64,000 nt of DNA from Firm-04 sp964463355 (GTDB taxonomy: Bacteria; Bacillota; Clostridia; Oscillospirales; Ruminococcaceae): assembly GCA_964463355.1 (NCBI GenBank), contig CAYXBP010000003.1, positions 1-64,000 on the forward strand, given 5' to 3'. This document shows, piece by piece, positions 43,086 to 52,710 of the stretch (position 1 is its first letter; each line of letters starts with the position of its first letter). Made by a program: the position numbers and the translations under genes. Under the pieces are notes generated by a model. It saw only the letters and a program-made list of their open reading frames with translations, was not told the DNA's origin and made no database searches.

Positions 43086-45764
43086 TTGTACGATGCCAGT
43101 CAATCTACGCTGATTCAGCGGGATATTGAAAAGGAAATGCGGTCATCCTTTATCGCATATTCCATGTCGGTCATTACTTCACGTGCATTGCCTGATGTGC
43201 GTGACGGTTTGAAGCCTGTACACCGTCGTATCCTGTATACGATGCACGAAAAGGGGCTGACACCAGAAAAGGCATATCGTAAGTGTGCCGATATCGTGGG
43301 TTCCGTGCTGGGTGAGTATCACCCTCATGGTGATACCTCCGTGTATATGGCATTGGTGCGTCTTGCACAAAGCTTTTCAATGCGTTATCCGTTGATCGAC
43401 GGTCATGGTAACTTTGGTTCGGTGGATGGTGACCCGCCTGCCGCATATCGTTATACGGAAGCAAAGATGGCGAAAATCGCTGTAAGTATGCTGACGGATA
43501 TTCAAAAAGAAACGGTAGATTTTCAGTCGAACTACGATGATCGTCTGAAAGAGCCAGTTGTTCTGCCATCAAGATTCCCCTGCCTGCTGGTAAATGGCTC
43601 AGAGGGCATCGCAGTTGGTATGGCATCGCATATTCCGCCGCATAATCTTTGCGAGGTGGTTGAGGGGCTTTCCTATCTGATCGATCATCCAGATGCTACT
43701 CTTGAGGATCTGATGACCTTCATTAAAGGCCCTGATTTTCCTACTGGCGGAGTCATTATGGGCAGAGCGGGCATTCGCGCAGCTTACGCAACCGGCAGAG
43801 GAAAGCTGACTGTACGTTCAAAAACAGAGATTGTGGAAATCAAGAATCGCCAGTGTATTATTGTGCATGAGATTCCCTATATGGTGAATAAAGCGGAATT
43901 GATCACAGCAATTGCTGCCTTGGCAAAAGAAAAGCGTGTTGATGGCATTCATGATATCCGTGATGAATCCGACCGTGAGGGTTTGCGTATCTGCATTGAA
44001 TTGAAAAAAGACGCAAACGCAAATCTGGTGCTGAATCAACTGTTCCGTTATACCCAGTTGCAGGATACTTACGGCGTGATCATGCTTGCTTTGGTCAACG
44101 GTGAGCCAAAAGAGCTTTCACTGCGTCAGATTCTGGATGAATACCTGAATTTCCAGATTGATGTGGTGCGGCGTGCTTGCAAATTTGATCTGCGCAAAGC
44201 AAGAGAGCGTGCGCATATTTTACAGGGCTTTGTGGTTGCACTGGATTTCATTGATGAAGTGGTCAATATTTTGCGTACATCCAAGAGCATTCCAGAAGGT
44301 AAACAGCGTTTGATGGAACGCTTTGCGCAGACTGATCTCAGTGCCATTCTTTCACAGGAGAATTATCGTAAAGCGATGATCACATCGGCTGCGGAAGAAA
44401 ATATCTCTGCAAGCGAAGTGATGTACCCGACTGTTGGTCTTTCCGAGGCACAGGCGGATGCGATCGTTGCTATGCGTCTGGGTCAGTTGACTGGTTTGGA
44501 AAAAGAAAAAATTCTGAATGAGTTGATGGCTTTGTGCGATAAAATCAACGATCTGCGTGATATTTTGGCAAACGAATACCGTGTGCTGAATATTATTCGC
44601 GAAGATTTGGAAGAAATTCGCAAAAAGTTTGGCGATGAGCGACGTACCCAAATCGAAACTGTCAGTGGCGAAATGGATATTGAAGATCTGATTCCCGTGG
44701 AAGATTGCGTTGTTACGTACACGAATTGCGGCTATATCAAGCGAGTGCCCATGTCTGTATATAAGACGCAACGTCGCGGCGGTAAAGGCGTTATCGGCAT
44801 GAAACGCCGTGAAGAGGATTTTGCATCCGAGATGTTTGTGGCATCCAGCCATGACCATGTATTGTTCTTTACCAATCGTGGCATTATGTATGATTTGCGT
44901 TGCTTTGAAATCTCTATGGGCGGTAAGGATTCTCGCGGTACCAATATCGTGAATATTTTGCCGTTGGGTGAGGGCGAAAAAATTGCTGCTATGATGAAGG
45001 TCAGCGAATTTGATGACCTGAGCTTTATCACCATGGTAACCAAAAATGGCAAGATCAAACGAACTGCGTTGCCAGCGTATAAAAATGTTCGCAAAAATGG
45101 TATCATTGCAATCCGTTTGGATGACGATGACGAGATCGCAGGCGTGCGCGTGACAAATGGCAGCGACCAGATCTTTGTTGCAACGCATGATGGTATGGCG
45201 ATTCGTTTGGAGGAAACTGGTGTTCGTCCGCAGGGCAGAAATGCGCACGGAGTGCGGGCAATCAAGCTGCGTGAAGGTGACTATGTGGTATCAATGGCAA
45301 AGGTGCGTGAAGGCGCAACGCTGCTGACTGTAACGGAAAAGGGCTACGGCAAACGTTGTGAAATTGAAAGCTACCGTTTGCAGAATCGCGGCGGATATGG
45401 TTTAACCAACTATAAACCCGATGAAGAGCGCGGCGCAGTCTGCGGAATAAAGGTTGTGGATGATACTGACGATATCATTATGATTTCTGATGACGGCATC
45501 ATTATCCGCATTCGTGCAAACGATGTGCGAGTGTTCGGCAGAATTGCAAAGGGCGTTCGCGTGATGCGCGTGACTGAAAATGGCAAGGTAGTTGCATTCA
45601 CCCGTGCCGAGCATGATGATGAGGCAGAACTTTCTGAGGTGGAACAACTCTCCGATGCTGATCTTGCAGCACAGGAGGCGGAAGCGAATGCTGAAGCTGC
45701 CGCAGAAATCATTGAAGAAGTGACAGATCTGGAAGATGAAACGGATGAAGAATCCGCAGAGTGA
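43086..45764 (+). CDS. gyrA: DNA gyrase subunit A
   Basis: GyrA cuts and rejoins DNA in gyrase. The protein (892 residues) has the winged-helix domain with SRALPDVRDGLKPVHRRIL, the catalytic Tyr in PAAYRYTEAK, a coiled-coil gate and the C-terminal beta-pinwheel with the GyrA box TQRRGGKG. The last 70 residues are strongly acidic. A TTG start with AAAGGGG at proper distance is preferred to the ATG at 43062, which has none. In the quinolone-contact loop, residue 84 is Thr and residue 88 is Met, where Ser and Asp/Glu are common. Confidence 0.97.
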   Translation: MYDASQSTLIQRDIEKEMRSSFIAYSMSVITSRALPDVRDGLKPVHRRILYTMHEKGLTPEKAYRKCADIVGSVLGEYHPHGDTSVYMALVRLAQSFSMRYPLIDGHGNFGSVDGDPPAAYRYTEAKMAKIAVSMLTDIQKETVDFQSNYDDRLKEPVVLPSRFPCLLVNGSEGIAVGMASHIPPHNLCEVVEGLSYLIDHPDATLEDLMTFIKGPDFPTGGVIMGRAGIRAAYATGRGKLTVRSKTEIVEIKNRQCIIVHEIPYMVNKAELITAIAALAKEKRVDGIHDIRDESDREGLRICIELKKDANANLVLNQLFRYTQLQDTYGVIMLALVNGEPKELSLRQILDEYLNFQIDVVRRACKFDLRKARERAHILQGFVVALDFIDEVVNILRTSKSIPEGKQRLMERFAQTDLSAILSQENYRKAMITSAAEENISASEVMYPTVGLSEAQADAIVAMRLGQLTGLEKEKILNELMALCDKINDLRDILANEYRVLNIIREDLEEIRKKFGDERRTQIETVSGEMDIEDLIPVEDCVVTYTNCGYIKRVPMSVYKTQRRGGKGVIGMKRREEDFASEMFVASSHDHVLFFTNRGIMYDLRCFEISMGGKDSRGTNIVNILPLGEGEKIAAMMKVSEFDDLSFITMVTKNGKIKRTALPAYKNVRKNGIIAIRLDDDDEIAGVRVTNGSDQIFVATHDGMAIRLEETGVRPQGRNAHGVRAIKLREGDYVVSMAKVREGATLLTVTEKGYGKRCEIESYRLQNRGGYGLTNYKPDEERGAVCGIKVVDDTDDIIMISDDGIIIRIRANDVRVFGRIAKGVRVMRVTENGKVVAFTRAEHDDEAELSEVEQLSDADLAAQEAEANAEAAAEIIEEVTDLEDETDEESAE

Positions 45765-45795
45765 ACATTTTGTATTATAACAATGGAGGCTTTCC

Positions 45796-46242
45796 GTGAA
45801 GCAGAAAAACAATCAGCTTGATTTTGTGGCAGTTTTGAGGTTTGTCAAGAAAATTCTACTTCTGCTGTTAGGAAGCCTCTTTGTGCAAATTGCAATGTGG
45901 GCAATTTACAGTTATCTGAAGCTAGATATTGTTTTTTGTGGCATTTCTGCACTGGTTACAGCGATCCTTTATCACGGGATTCAACTGGAAAAAGGGATGG
46001 AATTATCCCGTGTAAGCGTGTTTTTTGCCACAATTTTCGTACCATTTTTTATTGGCATCGTTGCAACGGTGTATATTCTTGTGCAGTATACTGATCTTTC
46101 ACAGACGGGTGGCAGCGAACTGTTGCAGTTGGTATCTCTGTATGGCGCACGATTGACCATCAATGGAGCAATCCTGTTGTTGTTTGCCCTCGCAGATGCT
46201 TTTTATCTGAAAATACGTGTGGAAAAACAAAAAGTGCAATAA
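45796..46242 (+). CDS. Four-helix membrane protein of unknown function
   Basis: I do not recognise this protein. The 148 residues contain four hydrophobic segments (about 14-36, 43-62, 70-95 and 120-140) with short loops and a charged C-terminus, so it is an integral membrane protein with both ends likely inside. A GTG start follows TGGAGG. It begins 31 bases after gyrA on the same strand and ends before a strong terminator, so it is probably the last gene of the gyrase transcript. Confidence 0.72.
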   Translation: MKQKNNQLDFVAVLRFVKKILLLLLGSLFVQIAMWAIYSYLKLDIVFCGISALVTAILYHGIQLEKGMELSRVSVFFATIFVPFFIGIVATVYILVQYTDLSQTGGSELLQLVSLYGARLTINGAILLLFALADAFYLKIRVEKQKVQ

Positions 46243-46342
46243 TTTGCAGCGAGTGTATCGCCCAGTTTTGTGAAAGAAAGCGGGTCAACCTTGTCAAAAA
46301 AGGTGGAACACTCTATGCATTAATTTCACGGATTTTTCAACA

Positions 46343-46380
46343 AAAAAACCGTCGGGATGATACCATCTCGACGGTTTTCG
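46343..46380. terminator. Terminator after the gyrA transcript
   Basis: AAAACCGTCG pairs with CGACGGTTTT, extended by GATG/CATC, around a short loop, with A and T runs on the two sides. It lies between converging genes. Confidence 0.88.
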
Positions 46381-46413
46381 TGTTTCTAATCAAAGATTAG
46401 ATCGACCGATATC

Positions 46414-48498
46414 TCAAAGACCAGCCAAAAGCTTCAAAATTGCAACTGCGTCTGCGGCAGTGGTTGCGCCATCGCCATCCATGTCAGCGTTTGTCAATCC
46501 CTGTGTGCTGATAACCGCGTCCTTATCCTCAGAAAGAAAACGGTTAAGCAGAATCACATCACCGATCTTCACATTTTCATCACAGTTGACATCACCAAGC
46601 ATGATGTTTGCAGGAGGATCAACCTTTACGGGAGTTGGATGCAGCTCTTCATCGGTCAGACCGTTACGACCGATTTCATTGCCATCGGCATCATACATCA
46701 CAATTGCCAGCAACTTTGCAGTTCCTTCGCCGATCTTCTCGGTGATCTCATCGCCAGTGTCTGGATCAAGCTTACCAGTGCCGACAACCTGCTCATTGAC
46801 CCACCACATCTGCACCTGGGGAGCAGAACCTGCGGGAATCGTGCCATCAATACCATCAATCACGACAGAGCCGAAGTTGCCGCTGAATTCATACTGGTGA
46901 GAAGTCCAGTCATCGTTAGCATCGTTATAACCGATAGAACCGTTGGTATAGCCAGTATCGACACTGAAGAACAGTTCCATGGACGCAACTTTGGATGCAT
47001 CCACATCAGTCATGTTAACGGGATAAGAAACAACAGAATTGCCGCTTTCGTCCTTTTCGTTGCCATACTTCATTGCGAGGTAATCATCGGTGTTGACGGG
47101 AGCAATCATAGAACCATCCTTGGTATACAGGTTCACATAGACGAGTTTTGCGGTGCCGATAGAGCCAGCTTCCATGATGGGATCGCCGTTCTTATCCACT
47201 TCACCAGAATCCTTATCATAGAAAGGATTGGTATGCCAGAACTGTACTTGTGCTGCGGGGGAATCTGCATCCAGCTTGCCAGCAAGACCAGAAACTGTCC
47301 AGACGCTGAATGTTTCTTCGCTAACACATTCAGTAGTGATCCAATTCTTTGCGCCCTCTTCCGTCATATCGACAGTAGCGTCGGTGTAGCCGATGCAGCC
47401 GTTTGCGTATGCGGAATCCACATACACGCCTGCCTCAATGCGATCGATGGTAGAAGCATCGATACCAGTGAAGGGAATCACATAAGCGGTATCGTCAGTT
47501 TCGTCGCTGGTACGCGTCAGCAGAGCAGAATTGATATCAACGGGAACCAACTCATTGCCGTTTTTATCATAGTAGCGAACAGCCATGACCTGCGCGGTGC
47601 CAGGTGTTCCTTCCACCATAATGGGATTATCGTCTTCATCCTTTTTGCCAGAATCCTTGTCATAGAATGGGTTGACGTACCAAACTTGCAGGTTTGCGGA
47701 GGGATGCTCTGCATCCAGCTTACCAGCCATACCGTCTGCGACCCAGGTGCCATACAGGCCCTTGGTTTCCTGATTGACAGAAACCCAGTTGGTGGAAGTT
47801 TCATCATCGGGTTTCACCTCAATAGTGGTATCGGTATAGCCAATCGCGCCATTGACAAAGCCTGTGTTGACTGCGATATCTGCCTCAATCTTGTCCACGG
47901 CGGCAGGGTCAATGCCTACAAAACTAAAGTTGTAGGTAGGAACATCATCGTTGGTCTTTGCGGTCAACAGCGCGCTCTCATATGTGCCGAAATAGCCGAG
48001 GATATTGTCCTTTGCGTCATAAATGGTAACATCATGCAGCAAGGCAGTTCCGTCGCCAGTTTTATCGCCAGCTGCATCATAAAAGGACTGAACCCACCAG
48101 AACTGGAATGTGAAGTTCGGGCTGTCATTTGTCAGGACACCTTCCAGACCATCGGCAGAAACAATGGTTTCAGTGTTTGCGGCGGCCTTAAAATCCCAAG
48201 AAGCTTTTTTCCAGGTGAACTTGTCCTTCTCACTGGTTGCATCTGGGTTTACAACATTGTAACCAAAGCAGCCGTTGCCTTCTCCGGTATCTGCGGAGAT
48301 AGTAGCATCAATACGGTCAACAGCGGTCACATCGATACTGCTCAGGTCAAAGCTGATTGATGTTGCGCCATCAGCAGTGCTAAGCAGTGCGTTTGCGGGA
48401 TTTGCAGCCTCAACCGCAGCCAACTGGCAGCTCAGGGCAGAAAGCATGAGCGCGGTAGCGGTTAACACAGAAAACCCCTTTCGAATAGATTTTTGCAT
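46414..48498 (-). CDS. Secreted dockerin protein with four tandem unknown modules
   Basis: The 694-residue product has a signal peptide (about 1-31, cut near AAVEA-ANP), four tandem modules of about 135-150 residues (roughly 36-178, 179-328, 329-477, 478-613) and a C-terminal type I dockerin (about 632-694). Each module has a 'xxFxGIDxxxVDxIEAxI' start, a 'NGxxGYxD' strand and an aromatic patch such as FQFWWVQSFYD, LQVWYVNPFYD, VQFWHTNPFYD or VQMWWVNEQ. The dockerin has two calcium loops starting DVNCDENVKIGD and DMDGDGATTAAD. It should bind a cohesin on a scaffoldin, outside the cell. No catalytic domain is visible, so the modules may bind glycan. GAGGAGG precedes the ATG. Confidence 0.88.
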   Translation of the reverse strand: MQKSIRKGFSVLTATALMLSALSCQLAAVEAANPANALLSTADGATSISFDLSSIDVTAVDRIDATISADTGEGNGCFGYNVVNPDATSEKDKFTWKKASWDFKAAANTETIVSADGLEGVLTNDSPNFTFQFWWVQSFYDAAGDKTGDGTALLHDVTIYDAKDNILGYFGTYESALLTAKTNDDVPTYNFSFVGIDPAAVDKIEADIAVNTGFVNGAIGYTDTTIEVKPDDETSTNWVSVNQETKGLYGTWVADGMAGKLDAEHPSANLQVWYVNPFYDKDSGKKDEDDNPIMVEGTPGTAQVMAVRYYDKNGNELVPVDINSALLTRTSDETDDTAYVIPFTGIDASTIDRIEAGVYVDSAYANGCIGYTDATVDMTEEGAKNWITTECVSEETFSVWTVSGLAGKLDADSPAAQVQFWHTNPFYDKDSGEVDKNGDPIMEAGSIGTAKLVYVNLYTKDGSMIAPVNTDDYLAMKYGNEKDESGNSVVSYPVNMTDVDASKVASMELFFSVDTGYTNGSIGYNDANDDWTSHQYEFSGNFGSVVIDGIDGTIPAGSAPQVQMWWVNEQVVGTGKLDPDTGDEITEKIGEGTAKLLAIVMYDADGNEIGRNGLTDEELHPTPVKVDPPANIMLGDVNCDENVKIGDVILLNRFLSEDKDAVISTQGLTNADMDGDGATTAADAVAILKLLAGL

Positions 48499-48649
48499 AT
48501 GGGTAACCTCCTCTTTCTTACTGGTAATTTTAGTATAGCACAAAATTTCCCCCAATTTGTTGCAAAATTATGAACAAGTCGACGGCATACCCCACAAAGA
48601 ATTGCTTAAATTGAGCATTATTTCACGGCAATTTCACAAAATACAAAGC

Positions 48650-48690
48650 AAAAATGGCATCTGTGAAGCATTGTTCACAGATGCCGCTTT
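48650..48690 (-). terminator. Terminator of the sensor-GGDEF-EAL gene
   Basis: On the minus strand GGCATCTGTGAA pairs with TTCACAGATGCC and is followed by ATTTTTG. It separates this gene from the dockerin gene, which therefore needs its own promoter (a TATACT lies near 48533-48538). Confidence 0.8.
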
Positions 48691-48704
48691 TCATTTTTTA
48701 AGAT

Positions 48705-51700
48705 TCAGTCGTTGACATTGAGTTGTTCCGTGACTCCCACCTGCAACAGTTTCCCATCCGCAGCTGCGAGATGCATGGTATTTGCAGAATGTGTGTTGAT
48801 GTTTAAGTTGGCATCTACCACAGTGATACTTGCATCGTATTCGGTACTGCCGATGGTTAGGACGCGTTTTCCTTCGCATTCCAGCATAACATCGCTGCGC
48901 TTCAGCACGATGTTGGGTGCGCCGTCATCGGAGCCAACAACGGTCACTTCCGCTGCTTTCAATTCTGCGTTCAGTGTGGAATCTTTCAGCTTGACGTCTG
49001 CGCCGCCTTTACGTGAACCAATCGCCACCATTGCTTTGCCGGAGCCTGTTACATCCAGCTCGGCAGTAGTCATAGTGATATGCGGTCTGCCTTCCATTGC
49101 GCCAATGCAGACACCAGATACCGCACGAATGCCGATTACAGCACTGCAACCCGCCAATTCGATGTTGCAGTCGCCCTCTTCCGCGCCGATGGCAATGCTT
49201 TCTGCGCCATCCATGTTCATAAACAATCGGGTACCGCACACCTTGATATTTTGCCCTCTGGCGTAGCCGCCGCCAATGCCGATCGCTTTATCGCCACCAG
49301 TGGAGATTTGCAAGCAGCCTGCCATATCAATGTCGATATTGCCAAAGCCCATATCCGCATCGCCGCCAATGGCACTGCTTTGCACATCAGAGCAGCCGAT
49401 GGTCAGGTTTCCTCTGCCTGTTAGATGCAGAGTAGCGGTTTCTGGTACACAGATGCCTGCATGATCCAAGCGGTTGTCGCCATCGCATTCCAGTGTGATA
49501 TTGCTGTTGCGTCCCAAAATGATCAGAGGTGTATTGGTTTGCGAAGAGAGATGCAGATCACGCATTACGATATGAGAAGTAAGATGATCCTTGCATTTGA
49601 TGGTAATGTTGCTGGAAATGCCGAAGTTACCGATAATTTCTGCATGGGGTTGTGAGATGAACACATCGGTGTATTTTTCCAAAGAAAGTCTTGCGATATC
49701 AATGGGTGCGTTGCCTGTTGCCATATAGGTCTTGCGTGCGAAGCGTCCCATAGTGCTTGTGTTGATTTTCAGCATAGCGATGCGTACAGCGGAGTCGATT
49801 TCTACTGGTGGTATTGCTTCTGGGCGACCAGTATAATTGCCTTGTATAAGATCCACACCAAAGCGGATGATCGCACGCAGTTCTTCAGGGGTTTCCACGC
49901 CTTCAGCCAGTGCCAAAAATCCATTTGCGTGGGCAAATTCGATGATATTGGTGACAAAATGCTGTTTTTTCGGTTCCTCATGAATATTACTGATGAGGCT
50001 GTGATCAATCTTTACATAATTAGGGGAGTAGCGCAGCAAATTGGTGATATTGGAGTAGCCGGTACCGTAGTCATCTACAGCGATTTCCATCTCCGCACAT
50101 TGACAGCGGCTCTGGATATCGATCAGTTCCTCTCCAACAACCTCGGCACGCTCTGTAAATTCCACCACAAGTCGCGGCAGCAGGTCAGAGTATTCATCAC
50201 GGAGCGAATCAAAATCGGTGTCCGTCAGGAAATGTCCAGGAATGCTGTTGACGAAAACCTTGTGACCACAAAACAGTGGCAGATTCTCACGCATCCATTG
50301 CAGCACATTGTGATAGGTCAGCCATTCCACATCATAGAGTCTGCCCAGTGCAGCTGCATATTGCAGCACCACTAACGGCGAAATCTTCTGCTCGCCACTG
50401 GTGCGCATCAGTGCTTCATACGCAAAAATTTCACCTGTTTTTGCAAATACAATGGGTTGGAAGCAGTATGTCAAGCGATTTTCGGAAAGCACATCAGCAA
50501 CCAGTTGTGCCGTTGCATCATCGGTGGAAAGCTTCTCATTCGGCTGGGTGTTGTTGCATTTTGCGATATTTTTTCTACTGATGATTTCTGTAATACAGCT
50601 TTCTGCATCAACGGCTTCGGTGAGGGGCACCGTCATCAGAGCAGATTGTAGTTCGATGCTGTAATTCTTGCCCGACACCTGATTATAGCTGCTGATACGG
50701 CTGTAAAGCACATCGCGCAATGCATCGGCAGTATGAATGCTTAAATCAGACACGATCAGCGCGACCAAAAATTCATCACCACTGATACGTGCCGAGATGA
50801 TGTTACCATCGGTGCAGTCCAAAATTGCCTCAGCAAGGCTCAGCAAGGCCTGGTCACCCTCGCTGTGACTGAACACCGCATTAATTTGGCGCAGATTGGA
50901 GAGTTCAAACAGCAACAACGCCAAATGTTGATCATCGGTTTGGCGGGTATCGATACGTTCTTGCAAAGCCTTGATGGCACCATTCATGTTGAGCATACCA
51001 GTCAGCGTATCACGCACGCGAGCAGAGAGCAATGCTTCATTTACCGCTTGCAAGCGAGAGCTGCTGAGATGAGAAGCAATCACATTACCACCTGCATGAA
51101 TCAGCTTGGGCAGCTTGAAGCACTCCTCATCCATATTATTGCCGTAGTAAGCGAAGTAGCCGTACACCTCATCCTGCCAGTAAATTGAAGTGAGCAGAAT
51201 TGTCGTGCGGCGTGAAAAAATATCCGCCAGATTGGGAACAATCTCATTACGCGGTATTATGGAATAGCGTTTTTCTTTTCCTTTGAGCGTAATGGTACTC
51301 ATCAGTTCGCTTCCATCGGCAAAGTGGCTGTACGCAACGGTTGGGGTTTCAGCAGAGAGGCAATCGCGCAAACAAATACAAGAGTGCTGCGGCATATGAC
51401 TTGCCAATACATTGAGATAATCAACCACAGTACAATTGGGGCGATCCATCAGCATACCGAGATAGTGGTGGGCACAGGATTCCAAAATGATGCTTGCCTG
51501 CAATCGATCATGGTAAAATTCAATTGCCTGATTCTGGTCAAGCTGTTCTGTTACATGGCATCCGCAAGATTCCGACAGACGCAGAATGGGGGGGATTTCG
51601 TGGGCAGCATCGACTTCGCAGCCATCCAAGACCATCTCAGCCACATCAAAGAAAGTTGTGGTCATGGTGTCAAAATCCTTGGCGCAAGTAGTAAGGCGGG

Positions 51701-52415
51701 GCGTATGGTACTGCTCACGAATTACGCCATCGCAACCTGTAACGATCACATCCTCTGGCACATTAAGACCATGGCGGCGCAAAACAGCACAGCAAGCCAT
51801 TGCCATATCGTCATTGGTACAGACAATGGCTTCGGGGATATCATATGCAAGCAACTTTTCGGTGGCAATCATGGCAGGTTTTGACCAATATTCGCCATAA
51901 GCCACTCGGGTATCATCAAATGGAATACCGTTGGCGCGCAATACTTCCTGATACGCGATCACCATGCATTCCGATCCATAATGCCCACGGATACCTGTGA
52001 TCAAATCCACCTTACGGCAGCCATGTATGGTAAAGATATGGTTAAGCAAATCTGAAAAGCCCTGATTGGCATAGCTGAACACGCTGGTATAATCGGCATA
52101 GCGGCTGTCGTACGCCATTACTGGGATATGATGTTCGGCGGCTGCGGCACAGATCAGTTCGCAAATATCGCAGTTTGCAATATTTTCAGACATCAGGACG
52201 ATAACATCGGCGATATCAAAGGGAATAAGGTCAAAAACGCTGTGACAGCCTGCATCAGCAGTGCCAAAGCCTGCATTTTCCAACGCGGAATTACATATGA
52301 GAACAGCGTAGTTTCGTTTTTCGGCTTCCCGTGTGAAATAGCGTACACTTTTACGCACTTCGTCATTATGAATTTGCGATGTACACAGTACAAATAGTTT
52401 TTTTTCGCCGATCAT
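48705..52415 (-). CDS. Sugar-sensor / GGDEF / EAL / beta-helix fusion protein
   Basis: The 1236-residue product has, in order: a LacI/GalR-type periplasmic-binding fold (about 5-285; VCTNDDMAMACCAVLRRHG, VIVTGCDGV) without the DNA-binding helix-turn-helix; a GAF-like region (about 330-455); GGDEF (about 470-610; RDTLTGMLN, active loop ISGDEF); EAL (about 650-885; YEALMR, EFTER, DDYGTGYSN, KIDHSLI, EGVET, QGNYTGRP); and a repetitive beta-helix-like region (about 915-1236; short Gly/Asn/Ile strands such as GNLTIGCSD). I see no membrane segment or signal peptide, so it is probably cytoplasmic. Family knowledge says GGDEF and EAL make and break cyclic-di-GMP. The start is the ATG after GGGAAAGGGG; the spacing is long. 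Confidence 0.88.
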   Translation of the reverse strand: MIGEKKLFVLCTSQIHNDEVRKSVRYFTREAEKRNYAVLICNSALENAGFGTADAGCHSVFDLIPFDIADVIVLMSENIANCDICELICAAAAEHHIPVMAYDSRYADYTSVFSYANQGFSDLLNHIFTIHGCRKVDLITGIRGHYGSECMVIAYQEVLRANGIPFDDTRVAYGEYWSKPAMIATEKLLAYDIPEAIVCTNDDMAMACCAVLRRHGLNVPEDVIVTGCDGVIREQYHTPRLTTCAKDFDTMTTTFFDVAEMVLDGCEVDAAHEIPPILRLSESCGCHVTEQLDQNQAIEFYHDRLQASIILESCAHHYLGMLMDRPNCTVVDYLNVLASHMPQHSCICLRDCLSAETPTVAYSHFADGSELMSTITLKGKEKRYSIIPRNEIVPNLADIFSRRTTILLTSIYWQDEVYGYFAYYGNNMDEECFKLPKLIHAGGNVIASHLSSSRLQAVNEALLSARVRDTLTGMLNMNGAIKALQERIDTRQTDDQHLALLLFELSNLRQINAVFSHSEGDQALLSLAEAILDCTDGNIISARISGDEFLVALIVSDLSIHTADALRDVLYSRISSYNQVSGKNYSIELQSALMTVPLTEAVDAESCITEIISRKNIAKCNNTQPNEKLSTDDATAQLVADVLSENRLTYCFQPIVFAKTGEIFAYEALMRTSGEQKISPLVVLQYAAALGRLYDVEWLTYHNVLQWMRENLPLFCGHKVFVNSIPGHFLTDTDFDSLRDEYSDLLPRLVVEFTERAEVVGEELIDIQSRCQCAEMEIAVDDYGTGYSNITNLLRYSPNYVKIDHSLISNIHEEPKKQHFVTNIIEFAHANGFLALAEGVETPEELRAIIRFGVDLIQGNYTGRPEAIPPVEIDSAVRIAMLKINTSTMGRFARKTYMATGNAPIDIARLSLEKYTDVFISQPHAEIIGNFGISSNITIKCKDHLTSHIVMRDLHLSSQTNTPLIILGRNSNITLECDGDNRLDHAGICVPETATLHLTGRGNLTIGCSDVQSSAIGGDADMGFGNIDIDMAGCLQISTGGDKAIGIGGGYARGQNIKVCGTRLFMNMDGAESIAIGAEEGDCNIELAGCSAVIGIRAVSGVCIGAMEGRPHITMTTAELDVTGSGKAMVAIGSRKGGADVKLKDSTLNAELKAAEVTVVGSDDGAPNIVLKRSDVMLECEGKRVLTIGSTEYDASITVVDANLNINTHSANTMHLAAADGKLLQVGVTEQLNVND

Positions 52416-52544
52416 GGTTCTTGTAACGCCCCTTTCCCTTAAAGCAACACTGTACAAAGTTCACCGGAAGGTTTGGCAAAACACCTGCACTACCAGATGA
52501 ATGTGGTGCTGTCTTAGGAAGATAACATTTTGTATATTTATCCC

Positions 52545-52573
52545 ATTCTATCACATTTTCACGATAATGTCAA
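52545..52573 (-). promoter_or_regulatory. Promoter of the sensor-GGDEF-EAL gene
   Basis: On the minus strand TTGACA (52573-52568), 17 bases, TAGAAT (52550-52545). Confidence 0.72.
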
Positions 52574-52676
52574 TGGTACATCCATTATTTTTATAGATTT
52601 TTACATCGAAAAATGCATTTTGTTGGTTGCAATAGAAAAATTCATCACTATGAGATACGAAAAGGCAATATTGTCA

Positions 52677-52710
52677 CAAAAAGCACTGCCTGAAAAAGCA
52701 GTGCTTTTGC
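52677..52710 (-). terminator. Terminator of cysS
   Basis: AAAAGCACTGC pairs with GCAGTGCTTTT; on the minus strand a T run follows. It ends the cysS transcript before the next gene. Confidence 0.82.

Noticed and set aside
46639..48360. Long open frame of 573 codons on the plus strand
   Set aside because: It is antisense to the repeat modules of the dockerin gene, and its repeats mirror theirs.
52416..52540. Cyclic-di-GMP riboswitch in the leader of the sensor-GGDEF-EAL gene
   Set aside because: The conserved core words of the GEMM classes are missing; only short partial similarities occur.
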